A stretch of 64,000 nt of DNA, taken from positions 248,001 through 312,000 of the forward strand of contig NW_027305510.1 in the NCBI RefSeq assembly GCF_039555335.1, written 5' to 3'. The notes below the pieces were generated by a model. It saw only the letters and a list, made by a program, of their open reading frames with translations. It did not search any database and was not told where the DNA came from. Shown piece after piece: positions 21,225-32,733 of this stretch. The first letter of the stretch is position 1; each line of letters opens with the position of its first letter. Source of the DNA: Amphiura filiformis. Lineage: Eukaryota; Echinodermata; Ophiuroidea; Amphilepidida; Amphiuridae. The translations under genes were made by a program, and so were the position numbers.

Positions 21225-21640
21225 TAGGTATACACCAGAATGTATTTTTAAAAAAGGAATAAACTCAAAATTCAATGTATTGTAAGGAAACACCTAAATG
21301 TATCAGGAATACACCCAAATGTATCAGGAATACACCCAAATGTATCAGGAATACACCCAAATGTATTAGGAATAAACCCAGCTGTATTAGGAATACACCC
21401 AAATGTATTAGGAATACACCCAAATGTATTAGGAATACACCCAAATGTATTAGGAATACACCCAAATGTATCAGGAATACACCCAAATGTATTAAGAATA
21501 CACCCAAATGTATCAGGAATACACCCAAATGTATCAGGAATACACCCAAATGTATTAGGAATAAACCCAGCTCTGTATTAGGAATACACCCAAATGTATT
21601 AGGAATACACCCAAATGTATTAGGAATGCACCCAAAAAAC
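21225..21640. repeat. 21-bp minisatellite array
   Basis: About 17 monomers of AATACACCCAAATGTATY plus AGG. It ends about 36 bp from the donor of the zinc-finger exon 21677-21866. The periodic open frames on both strands are artefacts. Confidence 0.93.
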
Positions 21641-21676
21641 TGACTGTGGATGGAGAGCTAGAGAGAGAGTTCATAC

Positions 21677-21866
21677 CATTATGACGTTGTTCATGTGTGC
21701 TTAGATTACTCTGCTGGGTGAATCGTTTCCCACATGTTAAGCAGACGAAGGGTTTCTCAGCCTCATTGTGCCCTCTGGTTTCTGTGCAGATTTCTGCTTG
21801 ATGTTTCTCTAGGCTAGCTTTGTCGTCAAACACTCTCTTACACTCTTTACAGGTGAAGTTGGCGGT
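21677..21866 (-). CDS. C2H2 zinc-finger protein, second coding exon
   Basis: 190 nt on the minus strand, entering in phase 0 after CTTTTCATTTCAG and leaving in phase 1 at CATAATG|GTATGA. It encodes two fingers, FTCKECKRVFDDKASLEKHQ (ending in Cys instead of the last His) and FVCLTCGKRFTQQSNLSTHE, joined by an EAEKP linker. It is spliced downstream to 18621 and upstream to 31454 (phase 0). The exon is enclosed by two arrays of the 21-bp minisatellite, one of which touches the acceptor's pyrimidine tract. Confidence 0.9.
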
Positions 21867-21879
21867 CTGAAATGAAAAG

Positions 21880-21995
21880 ACACCCAAATGTATTAGAAAT
21901 ACACCCAAATGTCTCAGAAATACACCCAAATGTATTAGGAATACACCCAAATGTATTAGAAATACACCCAAACGTCTCAGAAATGCACCCAAATA
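21880..21995. repeat. 21-bp minisatellite array
   Basis: Five to six monomers (ACACCCAAATGTATTAGAAAT and variants with GTCTCAG), beginning about 13 bp upstream of the exon acceptor. Confidence 0.88.
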
Positions 21996-22049
21996 AACTC
22001 AACCCAGAAAGTATTGAAACGATTACAGATGGTCAGATATATATCGGGA

Positions 22050-22545
22050 ACTGAATAGGATCTACTTAAGTGCAACTGTCAAAATCTGACTTGAAGCCAC
22101 TCAAGCGCCCACAACTCGACCAAATGATATCGTAGAGCAACAAAAGAGGTATCAAAATGCGCAGGAGAAAGCTGCGCTTTATATACTTTAAATAAGTTTT
22201 TGCTATAAGGCCATGTGTTTTGAACTCGAAGGGTGGCGGCGTTGCATTTTTCCAGATCCTTTCGCCAAAAATGTTTATAACTTGACAACCACATACACTA
22301 CAGACATAGTGTGGTGTCAATTTAAAGCTGAAACTCCATACTGCATGCTGTGCGAAATTCATGTGTGTTTTAGGGTATTGGAGATATGTCCATTTGTTTT
22401 TGGACTATTCAGAGTGGCGGTGGCTGAGGAAGCGGGCTGTATACATGTAAACCCTATGGAAGGCACAGCATCATGAGCATTGCAGTTATATTTTTAAATT
22501 GCTCCCATTTGCAAATTATAAGGCCCCTCTCCATGTAACTTGGAC
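22050..22545. repeat. Degenerate dispersed repeat
   Basis: GGCCATGTGTTTTGAACTCG and nearby blocks recur loosely at 24010-24060 (inverted), 27905 and 29190. GATATATATCGGGAACTGA at 22035 is inverted at 24040. No coding signal. Confidence 0.4.
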
Positions 22546-22559
22546 CCAAGTGTCCATAA

Positions 22560-23700
22560 GTAAAGAGGTATTAGATAAGCTGTGTTTTAGGTCAAAGGTG
22601 GGGTCAAAGGTCACGGGTCAAAGGTCATTTTCCTCTATTATACAAGTACTAGGCGGTTACCCGTATTTGGCGGTTCTCGGCTGTCGCGATTACCTGGCTG
22701 ATTCACTGTACCCACCAAGTTTTATGCCCATAGGACAGTTTTTACTAATTTGACCTCAGATGACCCCTTGTGACCTCGAAATGACCTTCCAAAATTTGGC
22801 TCTAAATGTTGACTGTACCCACCATGTTTCATGCCCATACGACAGTTTTTAGTAATTTGACCTTGGATGACCCCAAAATGACCGTCAAAAAATTTGACTC
22901 TTAAAAGTTGACTGTATACCCACCAAGTTTCATGGCCATACGACATTTTTTACTATTTTGACCTCAGATGACCCCTGGGTGACCCCGGATGACCCCAAAA
23001 TGACCGTCCAAAAATTTGACTCTAAAAGTTGACTGTACCCACCAAGTTTCATGCCCATACGACAGTTTTTACTAATTTGACCTCAGATGACCTCTGGATG
23101 ACCTCGGGTGATCTTGGCCCACTTACGAAACAAACTTGTTCTGTCTGAGGTCCAGATGCACCCACCCACCAAGTTTGAGGAACGTGCGACCCCTAGTTTC
23201 CGAGAAAATAGGCGGAAAACAGTTTTTACTAATTTGACCTCAGATGACCCCTGGTTGACCTTGACCCACTAACCGATACAAACTTGTTCCGTCTTAGGTC
23301 AAGATGCACCTACCCACCAAGTTGCATGCCCATATGACAGTTTTTACTAATTTGACCCCTAGATGACCTCTGGTGACCTTGACCCACTAACCAATACAAA
23401 CTTGTTCTGTCCCGGGTCAAGACGCACCCTCCCGTCAAGTTTGAGGAACATGCGACCCCCAGTCTCTGAGAAAAACAGTTTTTACTAATTTGACCCCTGG
23501 ATGACCTCGGGTGACCTTGACCCACTAACCAATACAAACTTGTTCTGTGTGGGGTCAAGCTGCACCCACCCACCAAGTTTGAGGAATGTGCGACCCCTAG
23601 TCTCCGAGAAAATAGGCGGACAGACAGAGTCACAGACAGACAGACAGACAGAGTCACAGACAGAGGCACAGACTACCAGTATTATTATATAGATACATTT
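22560..23700 (+). repeat. Orphan LINE-type 3' tail with tandem repeats
   Basis: Units of about 100-130 bp built on GACAGTTTTTACTAATTTGA, CCTCAGATGACC and CCCACCAAGTTTCATGCCCA repeat about eight times. They end in an (ACAGACAG)n stretch and ATTATTATATAGATAC. This layout is typical of the 3' UTR and terminus of CR1/L2-like LINEs. No RT is attached. Confidence 0.65.
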
Positions 23701-24211
23701 TCTGAAGGGAAATTTCATGGGGAGTTCAAATATGATGAGCAATTAAAGATACATGTAGGGGCAGAGGTTAAAGAAATATGTCTTGAAAGATGAAAAATGA
23801 AAAAGTTAAATTTTAGCTGACAATTTCAGTCTGGACAAATTAACAATACCCCCTACAATTTTTTAAATGGCATATTTGGATTGCTCATGCAATTTCCTTT
23901 CAGGAAATGTATATAGTTTGCATGGGGTGGAGTGCGTATTTAAAATTTCATGTCAACCTCGGAAGGCGTAAATAAGCTCAAAAAGGCTGCGCAACGCAAA
24001 ATGGGGCGAGTTCAAGACACATGGCCATAAATTACAGTTCCCGATATATCAGATATGGCAGTCTAATCGTTAGATTCTATTTGTCAGAGTTCGTGATCAT
24101 TTTTGTGGGACACGGTGAGAGAGACGGCGTCTTACAATGTAAATCATCTTTATTCGCGAAATTCCAAATGATATTTTCATTGCGTTTCAAGAATTAGGTA
24201 AGAATCCTCGC

Positions 24212-24700
24212 CAGTGCTGTACGGTGCGACCAATTTTTTGTGATGCGCCTAAACATTTAATCCCTGGCGCCAATGGCGACCAACTATTGAAGCTTTTAAT
24301 CGCCAGCGAATAGGATAGGATAGGTCAAAAATTTTATTGTTTTTTGTAAGTGAAGGTGGCGTCAAACTAAAGTCAAAAAGAACTTTGAATTTGATGAACT
24401 TTTTCGAGGAGGACATGAAACAATAAAGTCAGGGAATCCAACAGATGTACTAATATAAAGTTAGTACTAGTGGTAAATTATGTAAGGTCATGGAACTGGA
24501 AATGGAAGTAAGCCTAAAAACTTAAAATTTAACGTAGTTTTAAACCATTGTGGCAGAATGACTTTGAGCAGTTGGAATACGATGAGTTGGCGCCTCAGTT
24601 TTTTTTATGCCGGAGCAAAATTTGGGCGCCTAAATTGATTTAAGTTAGGAGCCATTGGCTCCTCAATCAGTTTTTGCACCGTACAGCACTGATCATGCTG
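24212..24700. mobile_element. hAT-like MITE
   Basis: CAGTGCTGTACGGTGC at 24212 and GCACCGTACAGCACTG at 24676-24691 are perfect 16-bp inverted ends. ATCCTCGC is duplicated at 24204-24211 and 24701-24708. Nine extra bases (ATCATGCTG) lie between the right terminus and its target duplicate. The interior has GGCGCC and GGCGACCA motifs. Confidence 0.78.
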
Positions 24701-24708
24701 ATCCTCGC

Positions 24709-27700
24709 ACGGTTTTGATCCTCATTATTATTATTAATTATGAGTACAGTTTTACATGTATGCATAGACTTAGTAGTTTTTGAAATTTGTTATTTGGAAA
24801 AGCGGCGCAGTCTTTTAAGCGTGTAAATCAAATTTACACACAAAATGGGAAACACAAGTCTGTCATGTCTGTGGACATGTATAGGAACGGCTAGTCCGAA
24901 TAATCAGACCCAGAACAAAATATTAATTTCTGACATGATCCTGTTCTGGTCGCATGTCATGAATTGGTCATCTTTTGTGTAACATAATGTAAAATGAGGA
25001 AAATATCACCAATTGTGATTCACTTTAACACAAGTTTTAATAAATACATTTTAGACCATTATAAGTATATATTTCTGGAAAGCTTATATTACAAGGATGC
25101 CAAATCAACAAAATATAACATCATAATACAGGGTGGGTAAGAAATATACAGGGTGGAACATCAACAAAATTAGCATCTTTCTTGTCACAGTGAACCCCAC
25201 ATTTTTCTTTTCTGAAAGCTATGTAGCTCAAAATAAATATGGATTCAGAAAGACATTTCATGGGCCCATCAAACAAATTAGGAAGAAAGAGTTTGGTATA
25301 CCTGGTGTTAAACATACAGGGTGGTCAAAAATTGAAAAATAATTTTACAATTTTTATGACATTTATCAATCAAAACTTTTTTCCTCCATTTCTGGCACTA
25401 AAACTAATAGCATAATTGAATTCCTCATCAAATTTCCCTAAAAATATGTGTACTTCTGAATAAGCAGGATGATTCGGGCCAAAGATAGGCCATTTAGAAA
25501 TGTCAGAGCATGACGTGTACACTTTGTACAGTAACATATAGGAAAAACTGTCTTAATTAGCATTTAATTAGGCAATTAATTAGTTTCATCTTTTGTTACA
25601 GTTGATCTACTGAAACGGATTCGGGCAGGGTCTGATTCTGAAAAGATATAAATGGAATTTTTGGACTCAAGTTTTGGTAGCGCGACTATAAATCCCAAAT
25701 ATCTTATTGCGCAGGGTAGAAGAGATCGGATCAGAAAAGTATATCTTAGCCGTCAAGTTTGATAATATAAAAGTGTCATAATATAGTAGAAATTGCCACA
25801 ATTTTGTCGTTCAATAAATATAATTAATTAACTAAGAGTAGAACCGATTCTGTTCAAATCTCTTCCCTATGCTCTACATCACCAAGTATAAAATAAGATT
25901 GCAAAGTGAAATATTTTAGGTAACCTGGGTAACAGTAAGGTAATTACTGCCATGAAATTGGGCGTACCAGAGACTAGAATCTGAATAAATAAACAGACAA
26001 ATTGATTTTTGTATCATTAAAATCAAAGTTCTCTTTCAAGAAGCATTCATAAATAATATAAAAATATGTACATGCATAAATAATTTCTAGATTGACTTTT
26101 TGTGACAAGTTCTCATTTTCCAATATTATTATTGGAAAATCAAATATTATTTAATTGGTATCAAGTTCTATCAACCGGAAAGTTATTCTCTAGCCAGGAT
26201 TTAAGTAATCACAAGAGATTGATTAGAAGGGAAAAATATCTTCACGTGTCGGCCTTAGCATTACCAATGTAAACAATAACAATAGCGCAATGTTTACATC
26301 TGCACGTGCACGCGTGTTTATAAAATACGCGTGGACTGTCCCCAAGTTCGTACCGGCGCGGACTCTATCGCCGCGTCGAGCACATAAAATGAATTAGAAA
26401 ATAAGCATGAAACCATGTGACAATTATTAAACGCTGACTAGAATAAGGATTGATAAAATATGAAAAGTAATAAAGTTTTTAGGTCTGATGATGACTCGCA
26501 ATTTATCTGGAAAAGGGTTGGCCAATTGCTACACGAGAGTCACAAATCCTACGAGCACAGAAATCGGCAGAACAAGCATAAAATTATCTTGACGCTTATT
26601 CCTAAAAGCTGAGTGCACTATGCTAGTAATATGATCTGTATAAAAACAGCAATCGTCAATCAATAAATGATAAAAATCTAATCTTTCCAGATAAATTAAC
26701 GAGTCAACATAAAATAAAAGACCTACATGGTATAGACTTGTTAAAAGTCTAACGGAGTGGAGGCCACGCCTAAGCACTCCTTATTCAGGAGGGAAATCCC
26801 TCCTGAATATTTATAAAGCTATATCATTTCTAAAACTCACATTGGAATCGAAGGATTCTCTCGACTGGCTGAGCCTTGATTTCTTGGAGTTGATTTATAA
26901 GATATATTAAAAACGGCTTCTCTATACGATATCAGGATGACAAGTGAAGTAAAAACTTCTTTGGAACTTCTCAAAACAAATTGCGTATTTTAGAAGTAAA
27001 ATATCCTCATGAATATGCATTTTATTGGTTTTATTAATTTAATTGGATAACTTCAATCTTTTAATTAATTGCGTAATTGATGTTATCCAATCATTTCATT
27101 TATTAATTACGCTAAAGTTAACGTCGCGAAGATTGCAAAATCCATGAATAATTAGAATAATTAATTTGTTTATGTTTTTGTTGTTCTCACGCACATTTCT
27201 ATAATCAGAAATCCTATCTTAGAAACACCGGATTTTAGAGGTTATCATAAATGATAAAACAATAATGCGTGAAGTTGCAAGTAATAAAATAAGTGAATTT
27301 TATTACTGGTAAAATATCCCGACTCTGAAGGTACTTTTCGGATCAGGAAAAACTATTATTTTAGAAATAAGTAATTTTGAGAAATCTCACAATCGAAAGT
27401 GCAAAGGAATTTCGCGAAATTAAATATCCAAAATGGCGACTTCGTAAAAAGTGAGACATAAATTTTAGTATCGCAAATCTCCTGAAATTCACAAAACAAT
27501 ATCCTTTCAGAGGCATTTCATGAGATGCTATACATTTCAATAAAGGTATGAATATAAAAATTAGAATATAAAAATGGGAATTGGGCATGAAACGGCCCTG
27601 AGATATGGACACACAAAAATGGGGGATTCCTTAATCGCACACGAGCAAACTCGCCATTTCGAGGTGCGGATGATGAATTTTGGCGCTTCCTGTGAATAAA

Positions 27701-28119
27701 ACAAGTCTAAAAGTGGTGATTTAAATATAAAAGGTAAAAGGACTATCACCATCGCTAGTCTGAAAATTTGGGCGTAAATTTTGCGAGATGAAGAAACAGC
27801 TTAAGCTTAACCATGCTTTAACATGCAAATAGATGGGATCTCAGGGTATTAGGCCTACGCCTATGGGGTCCCGTTCACTACTATGAGGTTGATCTACAAT
27901 CCAGGATGATATGGCCATGTGTTTTAACCTCGCCGACTTTTTGTCACACACTGATTTTTTAAATTCGCAACACTCTTTCGCCTTCAAATGCCCATATTTT
28001 TCAAACCATACCCCCCAGCATGATAAAAGTATACATTTTCTGAAAGGAAATCGAACAAGGAATCCAACAAAAGACTCAGAAACACTGACAGATGTAAGGT
28101 TCTAATGCTACATTTATGT
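24709..28119. other. Large part of zinc-finger intron 1, nothing recognised
   Basis: AT-rich, no coding frame I trust. TACAGGGTGG occurs three times (25130-25325), possibly a remnant element. Elsewhere only unique-looking sequence. Confidence 0.4.
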
Positions 28120-28129
28120 GAATGAGACA

Positions 28130-29460
28130 AAACATCAACTGAGAGTGGTACCGGGGTATAATGTCACTAACATTTCTGTGTTACCCCTGCATCTTATTTT
28201 ATGTCATTTTCTAATAGATCAGAGTAATGGCTTTCCTGCAATATATAAATGTATGGGGTTATCACTTTCATAAAATGATACAACCCTTCAAAAAGTGACC
28301 AAAATTGAATTAATTTTTCTTTTTGTCTTGGAGAACATTGGCCTATCATATACCCTAAAGCAGCTAACTATTTTAACTTTGTACAAAATAAAAGTGTAGA
28401 AAATAATGTCAGCTTTCTTTTGATACCAACTTTATTGATAAACACTCATTTTAAAGGAAAATAGCAACATATTTGCACACCGCCTACGAGGCTCCCAAAA
28501 TGAAAACTTGGCTTACAGTTTTGTGCAGAGTGCCCCGCTACCTCCACCACCCCTGCTTTGGCCAATTGGATTGAGTCCCATTCTATAGATGTTCAAGATA
28601 TTTTATTGACACCTTTCCACAATTAATAATTGGTGATTTAGCTGTCATTTGATACCAAATTTACTATCAAATCTATTTTTATTCCAACGATACATTAAAA
28701 AACCTAATTGACCACAGTGAAAAATGTGACGCCACTCACCCATTTTAGATGTAGAGTTCAAAGCACATGCCCCTATCATTAGCTCAAGGCAGTTTATTGT
28801 TTCAACTATTTTACAAAATAAAAGTTTAGATAACAATGTCAGCTTTCTTTTGATACCAAATTTATTGATATGTATACACTAGTTTTTAAAGAAAATGTCA
28901 ACATTTTTGATCTGCGAGGCACTAATTTCCCATTGAGTTTGTACATGGTGAGCCGCTGCCTCATGAGCCGCTGCCTCCACCACCCCTGACTTGAGTCATT
29001 GGATTGAATGCCATTCTGCTTCTGTTCAAGATATCTTCATGTAACTTTCCATAGTTCATCATTAATATATTAGCTTTCATTTGGTACCAAATTTATTGCC
29101 ATAGCTTCTTTACTTTCAAAGATATGCTCAAAAAACAAAACGATCATGGTGAAAAGTGTGACACCACCACCCTTTTGGGTGTTCAGTTTAAAACGCATGG
29201 CCATATGTGCAATTTGTGGTCCATGCTAGTTGTACTTTTTAAGATACAAAGGTTTGAAGTTTGCCATATTTTCACAATTTTGTGTACAACCCTATGGGGC
29301 TCCCCCGCCCCGGCTCCCCCATTGACACATCTTACATATTGAAGTATAAATCTCAAAGTAGTTGTCCAATTGACTTGGGGTTTTTTGTATTTGATAAAGA
29401 ACATAATTATCTACAAAATGACACCAAACTTTCCACAATAAGTACTATACTATAGAATCA
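28130..29460. repeat. Three degenerate tandem copies of about 390 bp
   Basis: Blocks TCAGCTTTCTTTTGATACCA, AATTTATTGAT and CTCCACCACCCCTG, TTGGATTGA, CCATTCT, TTCAAGATAT recur in the same order near 28400, 28830 and 29070. They are diverged copies of an unknown non-coding unit. Confidence 0.6.
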
Positions 29461-30387
29461 ACTAAACTTGAAGTGGAAAGAAAGCATTTTCATGTTACGG
29501 CTCCTCCATTTTTGGGTGACCTATTTGTGACATGCGACCTTCTGGTAGCGAGTCCAGCGAAAACGGGATTTTCCCATTTGTATCTGATCGTGTGTAAAAA
29601 TACCTTCAAAGATCATTTGTTTTGAAAGCTTTCCAAAGTCTCTAAATTCAAAATAAGAAAATATCTTGAAAGAAAAAACTTGTACCTTTACATCTATATT
29701 CCTATTTTGTTTGAAAAATGACGTTTAGGTAGTCAAATAGAGCATGCATCATAGCGTACTTTGAGACATCGAAATCTTTATGTGATGGTAGCCATTTTGA
29801 AAATTCGGAAGGGCGAAATACTATGCACTACTTTTTTATTCAAATCACCATCTGACATCATTAATTAAATGAATATTCATATAATTTAAGGCGTCAAGAA
29901 GTGACCTTTAACCTCATACCAAATTCATGCCGTTTTACCATTCTGGGGAATGTACCGGAAGGGTGAAAGTTGGATCAAAAAATCAAGGTAATTTTGATGA
30001 TTTTCACGGTAAAAATGTGTAAAAATGACATAGAAGGGATTAATGAAACCTATATGAAACTGGTATTAAAATAAAATATTGACTTTTTTACGTATTCTGG
30101 CAAAGTTTTGTTACGATTGGAGATTCCGCAAAATTCCTCACCTACATATTGTAATAGTACATGCCACTGGCTTATTGCTGGCGATGCATATGGCCGCCTG
30201 TTCTGTCACTACGATGTTTCGTGTACTGAGGCACCATGGGATGCGTAATGTATATAACCATTGCTCAGTGCAGTATGTAGGGGTTACTGTCATTGTATCA
30301 AATGCCTTCCCATGATGCATTGCAGTTCAGAACAGTATAATGCTCCATTTTTGTAGAATTGAATTGTTTAGGTGTGCTGAAGCACCA
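29461..30387. other. Intron sequence, nothing recognised
   Basis: No gene or repeat family identified. CACCATGGGATGCGTAATGT with TATATAACCA near 30230 is partly repeated near 30383. Confidence 0.4.
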
Positions 30388-30419
30388 TGGGTTATGTAAT
30401 GTATTTAACCAGTAATAGT

Positions 30420-31150
30420 ATGGAGAGGGGTTACTCTTTCTTTCTTATGGAAAGGGGTTACTCTTTCTTTTTCTTTCTTTCTTTCTTATGGAAAAGGGTT
30501 ACCCGGTACTCTTTCTTTTTCTTTCTTTCTTATATGGAAAGGGGTTACTCTTTCTTTTTCTTTCTTATGGAAAGGGGTTAATCTTTCTTTTTCTTTCTTT
30601 CTTATGGAAAGGGGTTACTCTTTCTTTTTCTTTTTTTCTTAATAGGGAAAGGGATTACTCTTTTTTCTTTCTTTCATTCCTTCCTTTCTTCCTCCTTTCA
30701 TTCCTTCCTTTCTTCCTCCTTTCATTCCTTCCTTTCTTCATCCTTTCATTCCTTCCTTTGTTTCTTTCCTCCTTTCTCTCTTTCTCCTTCCCTTCTTTCT
30801 TTCTCTTTCCTATCTTTCTTTCTTCCTCCTTTTGTCCTCCTTTCTTTCTTCCTCCTTTTCTTTTTTCTTCCTTCCTTTCTTCCTTCTTTCTTTCTCCCAT
30901 TCCTTTTTTATTCTTCCTTTGCTTCTTTTCTTTCTTTCTTCCTCCTTTCTTTCTTCCTCCTTTCCTTCTCTTTCCTATCTTTCTTCCTCCTGTTCTTCTT
31001 TCTTCCTCCTTTCTTTCTTCCTCCTTTCCATCTCTTTCCTTCCTTCCTTAAATTCTTCCTCCTTTCTTTTTTTCTTTCTTTCTCCCAAGTTCCTTCCTTT
31101 CTTTCTTTCTCCTTTGCTCCTTTTCTTTCTTTCTTTCCTTCTTTCTTTCA
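30420..31150. repeat. Polypyrimidine tract with TATGGAAAGGGGTTACTC units
   Basis: Six units TTATGGAAAGGGGTTACTCT with TTCTTTTTC tails (30420-30660) run into about 490 bp of (CTTT/CCTTT)n. The long open frames on both strands are low-complexity artefacts. Confidence 0.92.
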
Positions 31151-31453
31151 ACCAAATATGTTACAAAAATTATGTACGGCCAGAAAGTTGACAGACAAAA
31201 AACCGCCATCTTGAAACCTTAAAATAGACATAACTCCTCCATACTTTCATGTATTGAGCTGATTTTTGCACCATTGTCTTTCTTTTTTAATTATCTTTAC
31301 AATGATACCAAATTTGGGGGTGTGCAATATTGAATTCCATTTTCCACTGGACTCGCTACCTGAACTGTTTCCATATATGAAATCTTGCGAGTCTAATGAG
31401 GACATCGTATTAAGTTCCTTGCACTAATTTTATCTGGTAAATTCAGACCTCAC

Positions 31454-31702
31454 CTTTTTGCCTGGTGATGAATAAAGCTGCTCGTTGTCTTCATACGTAA
31501 CGGTGTTTTCAAGTTGAACAGTCACAGTGTCAGTCATGTCAGTGCTGAAACCGAAATTATCGACAATATGATCGGCTGCTGTATGCTCCTCATTATGAGC
31601 GTAAAAATCGCTTTCTTCGACCTGACGGGTAGCACCGCTTTGCCCAACATGACTCTCTTCATTGAGAACACCAGTACAACTTAATTCAACAGGATTTTCC
31701 AT
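31454..31702 (-). CDS. C2H2 zinc-finger protein, first coding exon
   Basis: ATG in good context (TTTAAACATGG) opens an 83-codon acidic region (MENPVELSCTGVLNEESHVG, many E/D/T, no fingers). It ends at GGCAAAAAG|GTGAGG in phase 0, which matches the phase-0 acceptor at 21866. This fits a zinc-finger gene whose N-terminus is an acidic, disordered or effector-like leader. I see no KRAB, BTB, SCAN or ZAD domain. The intron to the next exon would be about 9.6 kb. Evidence for joining is phase, direction and the absence of any other candidate, not homology. The complete model is 1143 residues. Confidence 0.75.
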
Positions 31703-31830
31703 GTTTAAATGGCTGGAAGAGTCAGTACAAAATGCGTGGCTTTCCTTCCTAACACTGTGAACTTCCGACGCTGTAGGCGGCCATAGTAGTTATTGGCAGT
31801 CCAATCACAGGCAAAGATTTGCATTAGACG
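31703..31830 (-). promoter_or_regulatory. Putative promoter/5' UTR of the zinc-finger gene
   Basis: On the minus strand upstream of the ATG lie GATTGG and CCAAT boxes (about 31794-31808), an ETS-like CGGAAGT and an upstream 11-codon ORF. That ORF (31784 to 31749) starts in the context ACTATGGCC. Such uORFs often lower translation of the main frame. No TATA box seen. This is inference from motifs only. Confidence 0.35.
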
Positions 31831-32078
31831 GAAGAAATTCCTTTTTAATCGGAAGCACCGTGTCCACATGATGTACGGTCGCGGTTTGCCACAACGTAAA
31901 TCAAATCAAATAATACGAAATGAAGACCACGTGAAATATTTACAACATGACAAGGTTTACCGCGTTTGGGGGGGGGGGGGCCACTACATGTACACCCATT
32001 GCATTTTGTGAAGAAATGAGAAAAAAAATTGGACAAAGTGTTATGCGAAATGAAGGGGCAAATCTTAGGCCTACTTTA

Positions 32079-32359
32079 GGGACCGTTGACCGTTCACAAA
32101 CACTTGTTCAGTAGGGGGGCCTGATGCAAAAACATTTCATCGCGAAAATTTTTCGGGCCCCCCCCAGGCGCCCCCCCCCCCCACTTTACAGACCTCCAAC
32201 GTTTCAGCCCCCCCTTTTTTATGTAAATTATTGGTCAACCCCATAGAAAAGCATGATAAACTCATTTTTTCAGGCCTCCCCATTCATGATAGGAGGGTCA
32301 AAAAATTTCAGCCCCTCCCCTTTTGCATCAGCCCCCAACAAGTGTTTGTGAACGGTCCC
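32079..32359. mobile_element. TTA-flanked MITE (PIF/Harbinger-like)
   Basis: GGGACCGTTGACCGTTCACA, AACACTTGT on the left mirrors ACAAGTGTTTGTGAACGGTC, CC on the right; the left arm has a 6-bp internal duplication. TTA flanks both ends. The C/G runs resemble the partial copy at 54267-54450. Confidence 0.78.
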
Positions 32360-32733
32360 TTACATGCGTTCTGAATTATGCTCTTTTTGATTATAATTAT
32401 TTTAAATTAAAGCAGCATAGGTCTATGGAAAGGTTTCTCTTAGCTATAGACCTAGGCCTATAAACCATCTAGGCTATGCAGAATTTTCACCTCGATATAC
32501 CTGAGCACATATTTTCGTCCAAGAGCTTCCAAGCAAGCAATGAATTGTCCCCGGGGAATTGTCTCTATACATGAGTCTTTCTATACGGTTGTGCATAGCG
32601 TCGTATAAGAGCTGTGGAGCTTCTAGCTGGAAAATGGGCCTCTGTGATTGTTTTTTGTCGAAACCTCAACATGCTCGAGTGTTCCCTTCATCCAAACAGA
32701 ATTTGTTTTTATATCAAACGAAAGCTAACACTT
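32360..32733. other. No recognised feature
   Basis: Short non-coding interval between two MITE regions; nothing supported. Confidence 0.4.

Noticed and set aside
21275-21643. Plus-strand frame of PKCIRNT repeats
   Set aside because: Translation of the 21-bp minisatellite within a zinc-finger intron.
30488-31191. Phe/Leu/Ser-rich frames and a Lys/Glu/Arg-rich frame
   Set aside because: Low-complexity polypyrimidine tract read on each strand.
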